Shown here piece by piece: positions 33,030 to 41,607 of a stretch of DNA of 64,000 nt. Source of the DNA: Pacificispira sp040217575. GTDB taxonomy: Bacteria; Pseudomonadota; Alphaproteobacteria; UBA8366; Aestuariispiraceae. Within the stretch, counting starts at the first letter, position 1; every line of letters begins with the position of its first letter. The stretch spans positions 1,240,001 to 1,304,000 of the forward strand of contig JAVJPW010000006.1 in assembly GCA_040217575.1 (NCBI GenBank). Direction: 5' to 3'. The translations under genes and the position numbers were made by a program. The notes under the pieces were generated by a model. That model ran no database searches. It was not told the DNA's origin and saw only the letters and a list, made by a program, of their open reading frames with translations.

Positions 33030-35972
33030 TCAGGCAGCTTCCGTACCGGGGCGATAATCGTCGATATCAACCTCGTCAATCTGCTGTGGTTCCATGAACC
33101 GTTCCGCATAGAGGCGATAAACGCCCGATGTCAGGAACAGGTCGAACAGGTCCGCGTCCACATGGGCGTCCTTGACCATGAAGGTCATGATCCGAAGCGC
33201 TTCTGACAGGGTCTTACCCTTCTTGTACGGGCGGTCGACGGCGGTCAGCGCCTCGAAGATATCGGCGATCGCCATCATGCGGGCAACCGGCGACATATCC
33301 GTGCCTTTCAGACGTTTCGGATAGCCGGTACCGTCCATTTTTTCATGGTGCCCGCCCGCCAGTTCCGGCACATGGTTCAGGTGACGCGGGAAGGGCAGTT
33401 GATCCAGCATCTTAATCGTCTGGACGATATGTTCGTTGATCTTATAGCGGTCCTCGTCCGTCAGCGTGCCACGCCGGATGGTCAGATTGTGGACTTCACC
33501 GCGATTATACAGAAGTTCCGGTACGTCCATCTTGAAACCCCAGGGATTGTTTTCTGCCAGGGTTTCGCTTTCGGGCCGCGGGAAAAGGTGATCCGCGCGG
33601 TCTGCAAGCAAGGGTTCTTTCGCAGGCAGCGGGCGGGCCGGCTCCCGATCCTTCCGTGCCTTTTCCTCGTGGGAAATGCCGATCCGGTCATCCAGCGTTC
33701 GCGTCCAGGTCCTGGTTGCGATTTGCCTGATCCGATCAATCTTTTCGTCGGACATAAATTCACCGCCCTCATTGCATTCCGCGATAAAGGCAAAATCATC
33801 GTCCAATTGCGTCAGCGCCGCATCCCGTTCTGCGCGGATCGCTTCGCAGTCTCCTTCTTCAGCGACGCGCCGGTAGTAATCGACCTGAACGTCGCGCTTC
33901 AGCACTTCGAAACGCATGCGTATTTCGTGAATCCGGTCATAGATGGTTTCCAGCTTCGTCGCTTTATCCACCACATATTCAGGCGTCGTAACCTTACCGC
34001 AATCATGCAGCCATGCTGCCACGTGGATGGCCTCCCAATCCTCCGGATTCAGGGTGAAGTCGGCGAACGGGCCTTCGGTCGTTTCTTCCGCCGCGCCCGC
34101 CAGCATCTTGGTCAGTTCGGGGACCCGCGCACAATGCCCGCCCGTGTAGGGACTCTTTGCGTCAATCGCACTAGCAATTAGTTGGATAAAGCTTTCGAAC
34201 AGTTCCTTTTGCTCTGCGATCAACTGGCGCGCTTCCAGTGAAATCGCGGCGGATCCAACCATGGCTTCTGTAAACCGGACCAGCGCTTGGTCCAGGGTGC
34301 TTGTTTCAAACAGCAGCATGACCCCAACCAGGTAATTCTGGCGATTGAACAGCGGCGCCGCCAGAAGGTGGGCAGGTGCTTCGTCCATGGCGTCGCCGAT
34401 CCCGTTCAGGCCCATCAGCTTCAGTTCATGCTCGTTTACCTCTGCGCCTTCGGCATTTTCGTCGCGGGCCGACCGGACCACCAGCGTATCCCGTTGTGTA
34501 AGCAGTATGTCGGATGCGGGAAAGATCAGGTCCCTTTTCTTGTCCAACCGCCCGACATGCGGGATGAGACGTTCGCCGTCATCGCTTCGCAAATAAAGGA
34601 TGCCGGCTTCTGTGTGGGTGGTGGCGATGATTTCATCCAACAGGCGCTCGCTCAGCCTGTCGAAATCCTTCTCGGCGGCGATCGCGCTGCTGATTTCAAG
34701 GAACCGGCGGATCGTGTCCTTCATGGATTCGATAGAATCCGCGAGGTGCTGAATATCGGAAATATTTGTGCGAACCGGTTCCGTTTCCTCAAACTCGAAT
34801 CGCATCACGGCCTCTGTGTTTTCCTGAAGCTTGCTAAGCGGTCGCGACAGGAATTGGGCAACCAGTATGATGGCCAGGGTCGAACACAGCAGTAGAAAGG
34901 CAAAGAATATTCCGCCGGTCTTAAGAAGGTCGTACGCCCTGGACATCAGATCGGCCCGTTCGACCGTCAGTGCCAGCGTCAGGGAATTGTCTTCGCTTAA
35001 CGGAATTGACGCGAACGCATATTCCCACGTCACATCGTCAACCACGGACGTAACCCGCGGTGTTCCCTGCTGGCGAAACCGGTCCAATGCCGCTGGCAGT
35101 CCGGGGTTCGGTAATTCTTCGGCCTGAAGCTGGCGAACCGTATCGGCGCCGCTTTCGGACGTATCCGGGACCACCGTTTCAATTTCGGAATGGGCGATGA
35201 CAGAACCGTCCTGCGCGATGAGTACGGCGCTGCCCCGGCTGCCCAACTGCAATCCGGACACCAGGTTGCGGATACCGTCCAGTGTGAAGTCGACACCGAC
35301 AACAGCCCCAAGATGTGACCCAATGCCCTCCGCCGGGGTCGCGACCGTCATGCCGATCTGGTGCGTCGTGAAGAAAACGTACGGATTGGTCGTAATTGTC
35401 GAGGTCGCCTGGATCGCTTCGCGGTACCACCCGCGCCGTCGCGGATCATATTCGACATAGCTGGGTCTATCTTCGGCGCCGATCAGAAAGGCCGCCGCAT
35501 CGAAGTACAGGTACCGGCTGGCGAAAATCCGTTCGTTCCAGCGATCCAGACTTTGCGCTATATAGGCTGTACCTTCCGGTGCGTTGAAATTTGCCTGAAG
35601 CGTCTCGTCGTCCGGCATGCGGCGGACCAGCAGAAAGTCCCCTTCCGCATTCCCCACATAAATTGAAACAAAGTCCGGCCCCTGTTCCAGCGACTCGATC
35701 ATGATCGGAACAGCGTTCAGGCGATGTACTTCTTCATTATTGATTGTGGATGCAGATGCCGAAAGAATTTCAGAAATTTCCCCGGCACTCTCAACGGTGT
35801 CCTGTATCCGGTTCGTTGAAAACAGGGTCATCCACTCAATCAGGCGGTTCGTCGACTGATCAATGCCGCTGATCGCGTTGTTGTAGCCAAGCACCCCGAT
35901 CAACGTGCCAAAAACAAGCAAAAGGCCGACGTTCACCGTCACCAGATAGGTACGCAAAGACCGACCGCGCAT
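33030..35972 (-). CDS. Membrane-bound sensor with GAF and HD-GYP phosphodiesterase domains
   Basis: A 980-residue receptor expected to hydrolyse cyclic di-GMP. The order is: membrane segment (about 9-31), periplasmic Cache-like sensor (32-345), membrane segment (352-376), HAMP (377-425), GAF (430-590), then HD-GYP. The metal motif is 'LHDCGKV' (H656, D657) and the second half has 'GGHHEKMDGTGYP' (around 873-885). About 220 residues separate the two, against roughly 60 in classical HD-GYP domains, so a charged helical insert of about 155 residues lies inside the catalytic domain. I chose the ATG at 35970-35972, which has AGGGTGG upstream, over a TTG 33 bases earlier. It is a single-gene unit. 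Confidence 0.92.
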   Translation of the reverse strand: MRGRSLRTYLVTVNVGLLLVFGTLIGVLGYNNAISGIDQSTNRLIEWMTLFSTNRIQDTVESAGEISEILSASASTINNEEVHRLNAVPIMIESLEQGPDFVSIYVGNAEGDFLLVRRMPDDETLQANFNAPEGTAYIAQSLDRWNERIFASRYLYFDAAAFLIGAEDRPSYVEYDPRRRGWYREAIQATSTITTNPYVFFTTHQIGMTVATPAEGIGSHLGAVVGVDFTLDGIRNLVSGLQLGSRGSAVLIAQDGSVIAHSEIETVVPDTSESGADTVRQLQAEELPNPGLPAALDRFRQQGTPRVTSVVDDVTWEYAFASIPLSEDNSLTLALTVERADLMSRAYDLLKTGGIFFAFLLLCSTLAIILVAQFLSRPLSKLQENTEAVMRFEFEETEPVRTNISDIQHLADSIESMKDTIRRFLEISSAIAAEKDFDRLSERLLDEIIATTHTEAGILYLRSDDGERLIPHVGRLDKKRDLIFPASDILLTQRDTLVVRSARDENAEGAEVNEHELKLMGLNGIGDAMDEAPAHLLAAPLFNRQNYLVGVMLLFETSTLDQALVRFTEAMVGSAAISLEARQLIAEQKELFESFIQLIASAIDAKSPYTGGHCARVPELTKMLAGAAEETTEGPFADFTLNPEDWEAIHVAAWLHDCGKVTTPEYVVDKATKLETIYDRIHEIRMRFEVLKRDVQVDYYRRVAEEGDCEAIRAERDAALTQLDDDFAFIAECNEGGEFMSDEKIDRIRQIATRTWTRTLDDRIGISHEEKARKDREPARPLPAKEPLLADRADHLFPRPESETLAENNPWGFKMDVPELLYNRGEVHNLTIRRGTLTDEDRYKINEHIVQTIKMLDQLPFPRHLNHVPELAGGHHEKMDGTGYPKRLKGTDMSPVARMMAIADIFEALTAVDRPYKKGKTLSEALRIMTFMVKDAHVDADLFDLFLTSGVYRLYAERFMEPQQIDEVDIDDYRPGTEAA

Positions 35973-36110
35973 CGGCACCACCCTGTTACTGTCCTGCAAC
36001 CGCAATATCGCACTACGGTTGAACTTTCGCCAGTGACATCATGTGATTCGCATGTGGCCGCCGACAAAACCCGAATGCGAATCATTATTCCCTACGATTC
36101 TCCAGTCTTA

Positions 36111-36170
36111 AAGTGTTTAAATTAAGAAAAACAAAATAAAGTAAAGAAAAAGCATTTTTTTATTGGACGG
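36111..36170. other. Strongly AT-rich tract upstream of the 144-residue gene
   Basis: About 60 bases made almost wholly of A and T, including A-tracts and a run of seven T. This contrasts sharply with the GC-rich surroundings. It sits 45-105 bases before the ATG at 36215 and could be an UP-element-like promoter region or a bent DNA site. No clear -35/-10 pair is evident. Confidence 0.5.
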
Positions 36171-36214
36171 GTTCGCGAATCGGCCGATTCTCTCAAATAG
36201 AAGGAGACAGGGCG

Positions 36215-36649
36215 ATGCAAGACCCAAGAGAGATGAAGGCCGTGATGGCCGAACTGATTGCGAAAGAGTTGCGGCGGCTGGCCCAAAGCGCCGATGTCGC
36301 GGTTGTGACGCTCTATGATCCGGACCGCCCGGACGATCCGCTGGATTTCGAGTTGATCGACCGTGAGGCGACCGGCGCGCCCATAGAGATTGATGTTTCG
36401 TTCGACTTTGAAGGTGTGGCCCTTTGGTACATCTGCTGGCGTGACGGCGAGGCGTTCTCTGCAAAAAAGGTTCTGGTCCAAATTCGTGACGGTCGGTTCG
36501 TGCATGGTCAGGTTGGCGATTTCGACGGTTTCTGGGACGAGTTTCCGCAATATGTGACCGAAGATCAGTGGGTGCGTTCTGCCGTGTTGAAGGGGGGCGC
36601 CAACGATTCCGTAAACATCCGCCCGAAGCGAATGGCGGCGGCTGAATAG
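36215..36649 (+). CDS. Small acidic protein, function unknown
   Basis: A 144-residue cytoplasmic-looking protein with no signal peptide or membrane segment. It opens with an Ala/Leu-rich amphipathic helix, then an acidic, aromatic region with strand-like patterns ('VAVVTLYDPDRPDDP', 'IEIDVSFDFEGVALWYICW'). A GAAGGAGA lies upstream of the ATG, so it is probably translated. I cannot assign a family. It is transcribed alone and is followed by an intrinsic terminator. Confidence 0.7.
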   Translation: MQDPREMKAVMAELIAKELRRLAQSADVAVVTLYDPDRPDDPLDFELIDREATGAPIEIDVSFDFEGVALWYICWRDGEAFSAKKVLVQIRDGRFVHGQVGDFDGFWDEFPQYVTEDQWVRSAVLKGGANDSVNIRPKRMAAAE

Positions 36650-36699
36650 GGGCCCGCAGCGCATCAAGTTAGAAAAGTTTGCACCCTGGCGAGGGACGG

Positions 36700-36753
36700 G
36701 CGCCCCGAGGTTGAGCCGACTGGCAACAGGCTCACCGGGGCGTCTTTCTTTTT
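36700..36753 (+). terminator. Intrinsic terminator downstream of the 144-residue gene
   Basis: GCGCCCCG near 36700-36708 pairs with CGGGGCG at 36736-36742, and TGAGCC with GGCTCA inside it, forming a long interrupted stem. It is followed by TCTTTCTTTTTG. It separates this gene from the fatty-acid cluster. Confidence 0.6.
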
Positions 36754-36874
36754 GCAGTGTGACGGCGAATCGCGCTTCGACTTGACAGGCAAGGTCATGT
36801 CCTAGATCAAACGCGCAATCGACGCCGGGGCTGGCCGTGCGTAACCAAACAAAAATATTGGCGAAGGGGGAAAT

Positions 36875-37816
36875 ATGGCTCGCGCATTCGTCTTTCCCGG
36901 ACAGGGCAGCCAGGCTGTCGGCATGGGCACGGATCTGGCGGACGCTTTCGCCGCGGCCCGTGAAGTCTTTGAAGAGGTTGATGACGCGCTGGGCCAGAAC
37001 CTATCCCGTTTGATGCGTGAAGGGCCTGAAGACGAACTCACCCTTACCGAAAATGCACAGCCAGCGCTTATGGCTGTCAGTCTGGCGGCTGTCCGCGTTC
37101 TGGAAAGCGAGGGTGGAAAACCTCTCTCCGAGATGGCGGTCTGCGTCGCAGGCCATAGTTTGGGTGAATATTCCGCTTTGGCGGCAGCCCGGTCACTTGA
37201 AGTATCCGTCACCGCGAAACTTCTTAAGCTGCGTGGCCGCGCAATGCAGGAGGCGGTGCCGGTTGGCCAGGGGGCTATGGCAGCCCTGCTGGGGCTTGAC
37301 CTGGAACAGGCGGAAGCCGTCGCGCAGGAAGCAGCGGACGGTGATATCTGCGAAGCGGCTAACGATAATGCACCAGGGCAGGTCGTGATTTCCGGTGCGA
37401 AGGCGGCGATAGAACGCGCCCTGGATATCGCAAAGGAAAAAGGTGCAAAACGCGCGGTTCTGTTGCCGGTTTCGGCGCCGTTTCACTGCGGTATGATGGC
37501 GCCGGCCGCAGATGCAATGGCGCAGGCCCTGGCGGAAACCGTCATCCAGCCTCCGTCGGTTCCGTTGATCGCGAATATCAGCGCGGCGCGCAGTGTCGAC
37601 CCCGATACGATCCGCCGCCAGTTGGTTGAACAGGTGTGCGGTCGGGTTCGCTGGCGCGAATCGGTGCTGGCTATGAAGGATCTGGATGTCGACACGCTGG
37701 TCGAACTGGGGGCCGGAAAGGTACTTTCGGGACTGGTGCGGCGGATTGACCGCGACATGTCCGGAAGTGCAATCAACGGGCCGTCTGATGTGGAAACCTT
37801 TCTTGGGTCGCTTTGA
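36875..37816 (+). CDS. fabD: Malonyl-CoA:ACP transacylase
   Basis: FabD transfers malonyl groups from CoA to acyl carrier protein, supplying the extender unit for fatty-acid synthesis. The 313-residue protein has 'FPGQGSQAVGMG' (7-18), the nucleophile S95 in 'GHSLGEYSA', and the catalytic histidine in 'PFHCGMM' near residue 204. GAAGGGGG precedes the ATG. It leads fabD-fabG-acpP-fabF, with 44 bases before fabG. No fabH or plsX lies just upstream. Confidence 0.97.
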   Translation: MARAFVFPGQGSQAVGMGTDLADAFAAAREVFEEVDDALGQNLSRLMREGPEDELTLTENAQPALMAVSLAAVRVLESEGGKPLSEMAVCVAGHSLGEYSALAAARSLEVSVTAKLLKLRGRAMQEAVPVGQGAMAALLGLDLEQAEAVAQEAADGDICEAANDNAPGQVVISGAKAAIERALDIAKEKGAKRAVLLPVSAPFHCGMMAPAADAMAQALAETVIQPPSVPLIANISAARSVDPDTIRRQLVEQVCGRVRWRESVLAMKDLDVDTLVELGAGKVLSGLVRRIDRDMSGSAINGPSDVETFLGSL

Positions 37817-37860
37817 TTCGCGCTGTATGCTTCGCGCACAATAATTGATGGGAGCGACAG

Positions 37861-38598
37861 ATGTTTGATCTTTCAGGGAAAACAGCCCTTGTCACCGGCG
37901 CTACGGGTGGTATCGGATCGGAGATAGCGCGTGCCCTTCACCAGGCAGGCGCCACAGTCGGACTGAGCGGCACGCGTGAGGCGGTACTACAGGAACTGGC
38001 CGCTGATCTGGGCGAACGCGTTCATGTTCTGCCGGCCAACCTGTCCGACCCGGAAGGTCCGGACACACTTGCAAAGGCGGCCGAGACGGAAATGGGGGCG
38101 CTGGACATTCTGGTGAACAATGCGGGCCTGACGCGCGACAATCTTGCTATGCGCATGAAGGACGAAGAATGGGATCAGGTGTTGGCTGTTAACCTGACTG
38201 CCGGCTTTCGCCTGGCAAAGGCCAGTTTGCGGGGCATGATGAAACGGCGCTGGGGACGGATTATCGGTATTACGTCCGTCGTCGGGGCAACCGGAAACCC
38301 CGGTCAGGCGAATTATGCTGCGTCCAAGGCCGGCATGGTTGGCATGTCCAAGGCCCTGGCACAGGAAGTTGCCAGCCGGGGAATCACGGTCAATTGTGTT
38401 GCGCCCGGGTTCATTGAAACCGCGATGACCGACGCACTGGGCGATCAGCAGAAAGAAAAGCTTCTGACCGCTATTCCGGCGGGACGGATGGGGCACGCGC
38501 CGGAAATTGCGGCGGCATGTCTTTATCTTGCGTCGGAGGAAGCGGCCTATGTCACCGGGCAGACAATTCACGTGAATGGCGGTATGGCCATGTTTTAG
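37861..38598 (+). CDS. fabG: 3-oxoacyl-ACP reductase
   Basis: FabG reduces 3-oxoacyl-ACP with NADPH. The 245-residue protein is a classical SDR with 'VTGATGGIGSEIA' (11-23), 'NNAG' (86-89), and the catalytic set S139, Y152 and K156 in 'YAASK'. The end 'VTGQTIHVNGGMAMF' is typical of FabG. GGGAG lies before the ATG. A 153-base spacer separates it from acpP, leaving room for a separate acpP promoter. Confidence 0.97.
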   Translation: MFDLSGKTALVTGATGGIGSEIARALHQAGATVGLSGTREAVLQELAADLGERVHVLPANLSDPEGPDTLAKAAETEMGALDILVNNAGLTRDNLAMRMKDEEWDQVLAVNLTAGFRLAKASLRGMMKRRWGRIIGITSVVGATGNPGQANYAASKAGMVGMSKALAQEVASRGITVNCVAPGFIETAMTDALGDQQKEKLLTAIPAGRMGHAPEIAAACLYLASEEAAYVTGQTIHVNGGMAMF

Positions 38599-38751
38599 AA
38601 TACGCCTTTCAAAGGGCGTTAAGATGGGCTGGCCACTCCATACGAAGTATGATAGGCAGCCCCGCGGTCGCGCCGGGACAAGGCGCATAACCTTGGGTAA
38701 TTGACGGCTGGCGGATGATTGGTTGGCCGCTGCAAATAAGGGAAAAAGAGA

Positions 38752-38985
38752 ATGAGCGACGTTGCGGAACGCGTTAAGGGTATCGTTGTGGAACACCTGG
38801 GTGTCGACGCCGAAAAGGTAACCGACAGTGCCAGCTTCATCGACGATCTTGGTGCCGACAGCCTGGATACGGTGGAACTCGTCATGGCTTTCGAAGAAGA
38901 GTTCGGCTGTGAAATTCCGGACGACGCGGCCGAGAAAATCACGACCGTCAAGGACGCGATCGATTTTATCGAGCAAAACCAGTAA
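38752..38985 (+). CDS. acpP: Acyl carrier protein
   Basis: AcpP carries growing acyl chains on a 4'-phosphopantetheine arm. The 77-residue acidic protein has the attachment serine S37 in 'LGADSLDTVEL'. The helical pattern and length are standard. A purine-rich leader (AAGGGAAAAAGAGA) precedes the ATG. A perfect terminator follows 12 bases after the stop, consistent with abundant acpP message made separately from fabF. Confidence 0.98.
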   Translation: MSDVAERVKGIVVEHLGVDAEKVTDSASFIDDLGADSLDTVELVMAFEEEFGCEIPDDAAEKITTVKDAIDFIEQNQ

Positions 38986-38996
38986 GTTTGTGTCCT

Positions 38997-39032
38997 GCGC
39001 CGGCAAGGGTATTGCCGGCGCTTCGTTTTTTG
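38997..39032 (+). terminator. Strong intrinsic terminator after acpP
   Basis: A perfect 10-bp stem (38997-39006 with 39012-39021) and a 5-base loop are followed by TTCGTTTTTT. This is the clearest terminator in the window and divides the fab cluster into fabD-fabG-acpP and fabF-mltG, with some read-through or a separate fabF promoter in the 39032-39160 spacer. Confidence 0.9.
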
Positions 39033-39167
39033 GTGCGCCGTTGATTGCGGCACCATCGTCCGGCGCTGGGGCTCCGCCCATGCGGAGACGGCCGGATTTC
39101 CCTTTTACCGGACCGAATTGCGAGGCATTCTAAGCCTCTGTAGCAGGATTTGGAGGGAACGTTGGGC

Positions 39168-40430
39168 ATGAGACGAGTTGTCGTAACAGGCATGGGCATC
39201 GTCTCGCCGTTGGGCGTAGGCATCGACCTGGTTTGGGACCGTCTTGTCGAAGGGAAATCGGGCATCCGCGCGATTGATGCCTTCGACACGTCGGACCTTC
39301 CGGCGAAAATCGCAGGAACGGTTCCGCTTGGGCCCGTCGCCGAAGGCGGGTTCGACCCCGAAGAATGGGTCGAAAAGAAGGAACTGAAAAAGATGGACAC
39401 CTTCATCGCTTATGCGATGGCGGCGTCCAAGCAGGCGATTGAAAATGCCGGATGGAACCCGGACGAACAAAACGAATTGGATCGCACCGGCGTCCTGATC
39501 GGTTCGGGTATCGGCGGGCTGAATGGAATTTCCGAAGGGTCGAAAATCCTGGAAGAACGGGGACCGCGGCGCTTAAGTCCATTTTTCATCCCTGCAAACC
39601 TGATCAATCTGGCCAGCGGCTATGTTTCGATCCAGTACGGATATCGCGGTCCAAACCATTCCGTTGTGACCGCCTGTGCGACGGGAACCCATGCAATCGG
39701 TGACGCGGCGCGCCTGATTATGTTCGGCGATGCCGACGTAATGGTCGCGGGCGGTACAGAATCCGCCGTGGGCCGCATTGGTATTGCCGGATTTGCGGCG
39801 GCACGCGCGCTTTCGACCAATTTCAATGACACGCCCGAACGTGCATCGCGTCCCTGGGATCGGGATCGGGATGGCTTTGTCATGGGGGAAGGTGCCGGCG
39901 TAGTCGTCCTCGAAGAACTCGAACATGCGAAGGCGCGCGGCGCGAATATTCTGGCGGAAGTCCTGGGCTATGGTCTTTCGGGAGATGCGTACCACATGAC
40001 CGCACCGGCCGAGGACGGATCCGGTGGTTTTCGCGCCATGGAAGGCGCTTTCCGAAATGCGGGAATCTCAATCGACAAGATCGATTACGTGAATGCGCAT
40101 GGCACTTCGACGCCCCTTGGCGACGAAATCGAACTGGGTGCGGTAAAGCGCCTGTTCGGCGACCATGCGTACAAGATGGCCATGTCGTCCACGAAATCCG
40201 CGATTGGCCACCTGTTGGGTGCCGCCGGCGCAGTCGAGGCGATATTCTCGATCCGGGCGATTGAAAAAGGGGTCGTCCCGCCGACGCTCAATCTCGACAA
40301 TCCGTCGGACGGTTGCGACATCAATCTGGTTGCCCATTCGGCACAGGAACGCAAAGTCGACTATGCGCTGTCTAACAGCTTCGGTTTCGGTGGCACGAAT
40401 GCCAGCGTAATCTTTGGACCGGCCCCCTGA
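39168..40430 (+). CDS. fabF: 3-oxoacyl-ACP synthase II
   Basis: FabF elongates acyl-ACP by decarboxylative condensation with malonyl-ACP and is important for unsaturated-chain and temperature control. The 420-residue protein has the catalytic Cys-His-His set: C170 in 'VTACATG', a histidine in 'NAHGTSTPLGD' near 310, and one in 'IGHLLGAAG' near 345. I place the start at the ATG at 39168 because it puts 'RRVVVTGMG' at the N-terminus; GGAGGGAA is about 10 bases upstream, and in-frame TTG codons at 39150 and 39162 are alternatives. It precedes mltG by 27 bases. Confidence 0.97.
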   Translation: MRRVVVTGMGIVSPLGVGIDLVWDRLVEGKSGIRAIDAFDTSDLPAKIAGTVPLGPVAEGGFDPEEWVEKKELKKMDTFIAYAMAASKQAIENAGWNPDEQNELDRTGVLIGSGIGGLNGISEGSKILEERGPRRLSPFFIPANLINLASGYVSIQYGYRGPNHSVVTACATGTHAIGDAARLIMFGDADVMVAGGTESAVGRIGIAGFAAARALSTNFNDTPERASRPWDRDRDGFVMGEGAGVVVLEELEHAKARGANILAEVLGYGLSGDAYHMTAPAEDGSGGFRAMEGAFRNAGISIDKIDYVNAHGTSTPLGDEIELGAVKRLFGDHAYKMAMSSTKSAIGHLLGAAGAVEAIFSIRAIEKGVVPPTLNLDNPSDGCDINLVAHSAQERKVDYALSNSFGFGGTNASVIFGPAP

Positions 40431-40457
40431 TTCTGCGCCCAAAAGGCACGTTAAGAC

Positions 40458-41513
40458 GTGGACGATCCTGAAACCGAACCGGAATCAGTAGCATCACAGG
40501 AAAAACCGCATCGTCGCGGCCTTAAGGTCCTGCGCGGCGCGATCCTGGGCTTTCTGCTGGTGGTTGTTCTGACCGGCGGAGGTATTGCCGGTCTTTATTA
40601 CTGGGCGCTTCAGGTTCACCACGCACCCGGCCCCCTTGGCCAGGAAACGACTGTAGTCGTGGAACCCGGCACAGGTGTTCAGGCGATTGCGGAACGGCTT
40701 TCGGATGCTGGCGTCATCGAACGGCCGGAAATCTTTGTCGTCATGCTGCGGGTTACCGGTCAGCACACCCGATTGAAGGCAGGGGAATATGCATTCCCAC
40801 CGGGTATTTCCCAGGCCGGGGCGGCGGCGATGCTGGTCAACAATGACATTGTGTCCCGCCGGATTACGATCCCTGAAGGCCTGACGGTTGTCGAAATCTT
40901 TGCCATCATCGAAGCCACGGACGGTTTGACCGGCGACCTTCCTGCGGAACGCCCGCCGGAAGGTACACTGTTACCGGAAACCTATAATTTCACGCGCGGC
41001 GACACACGGGTGGACATCGTGCAGCGTATGTCGGATGCGATGGATGCTACGTTGGCGTCACTTTGGGCGGAAAGGGCGGAAGGGCTTCCCATCGATACCC
41101 CGGAACAGGCGGTCGTTTTGGCATCGATTGTCGAAAAGGAAACGGGACTTGCCGGGGAACGACCGCACGTGGCGTCTGTCTTCATCAACCGTTTGAACCG
41201 GGGCATGCGATTGCAATCCGACCCGACGGTGGTTTATGCGCTTACCGAAGGACTTGGCCCGCTTGGTCGGGCACTGACGCGCCGGGACTGGGAGGTCGAC
41301 CACCCCTACAATACCTATCAGATATCCGGGTTGCCGCCGGGGCCAATTGCCAATCCTGGAGCAGATGCGATTCGCGCGGTTCTGCAGCCGCTGGAAACGG
41401 ATGATCTGTATTTCGTTGCGGACGGCACTGGCGGTCACGCATTCGCGCGCACATTGGACGAACATAATCGTAATGTCGCGCGTTGGCGACGTATTCGCGA
41501 CAGCGGTGAATAG
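40458..41513 (+). CDS. mltG: Endolytic murein transglycosylase
   Basis: MltG (YceG) cuts nascent glycan strands and helps set their length. The 351-residue protein has a cytoplasmic tail, one membrane segment (about 27-50), a LysM-like region and the catalytic YceG domain. The key glutamate is in 'ASIVEKETGLAGERP', followed by 'INRLNRGMRLQSDPTV' and 'YNTYQISGLPPGPI', which are family hallmarks. The start is a GTG with AAAAGG upstream. Its place after fabF is conserved in many proteobacteria. Confidence 0.95.
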   Translation: MDDPETEPESVASQEKPHRRGLKVLRGAILGFLLVVVLTGGGIAGLYYWALQVHHAPGPLGQETTVVVEPGTGVQAIAERLSDAGVIERPEIFVVMLRVTGQHTRLKAGEYAFPPGISQAGAAAMLVNNDIVSRRITIPEGLTVVEIFAIIEATDGLTGDLPAERPPEGTLLPETYNFTRGDTRVDIVQRMSDAMDATLASLWAERAEGLPIDTPEQAVVLASIVEKETGLAGERPHVASVFINRLNRGMRLQSDPTVVYALTEGLGPLGRALTRRDWEVDHPYNTYQISGLPPGPIANPGADAIRAVLQPLETDDLYFVADGTGGHAFARTLDEHNRNVARWRRIRDSGE

Positions 41514-41607
41514 TAGGCCCGCCTGCCACGCTTGATTTCGTTCCGGGACCTTGTTTTCATTAAATTAGTGGGTTTGGTTAATACCAGCGTAGGGTGGAGA
41601 CGCGACC

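Noticed and set aside
38599..38640. Hairpin ACGCC...GGCGT after fabG as a terminator
   Set aside because: Short, bulged stem and no T-run; the real terminator is after acpP.
37987..39081. A 364-codon minus-strand open frame across fabG and acpP
   Set aside because: It overlaps two certain genes and their terminator.
41560..41600. TTAA half-sites before cfa considered as a CtrA box
   Set aside because: The two TTAA elements are not spaced by seven bases as the CtrA consensus requires.
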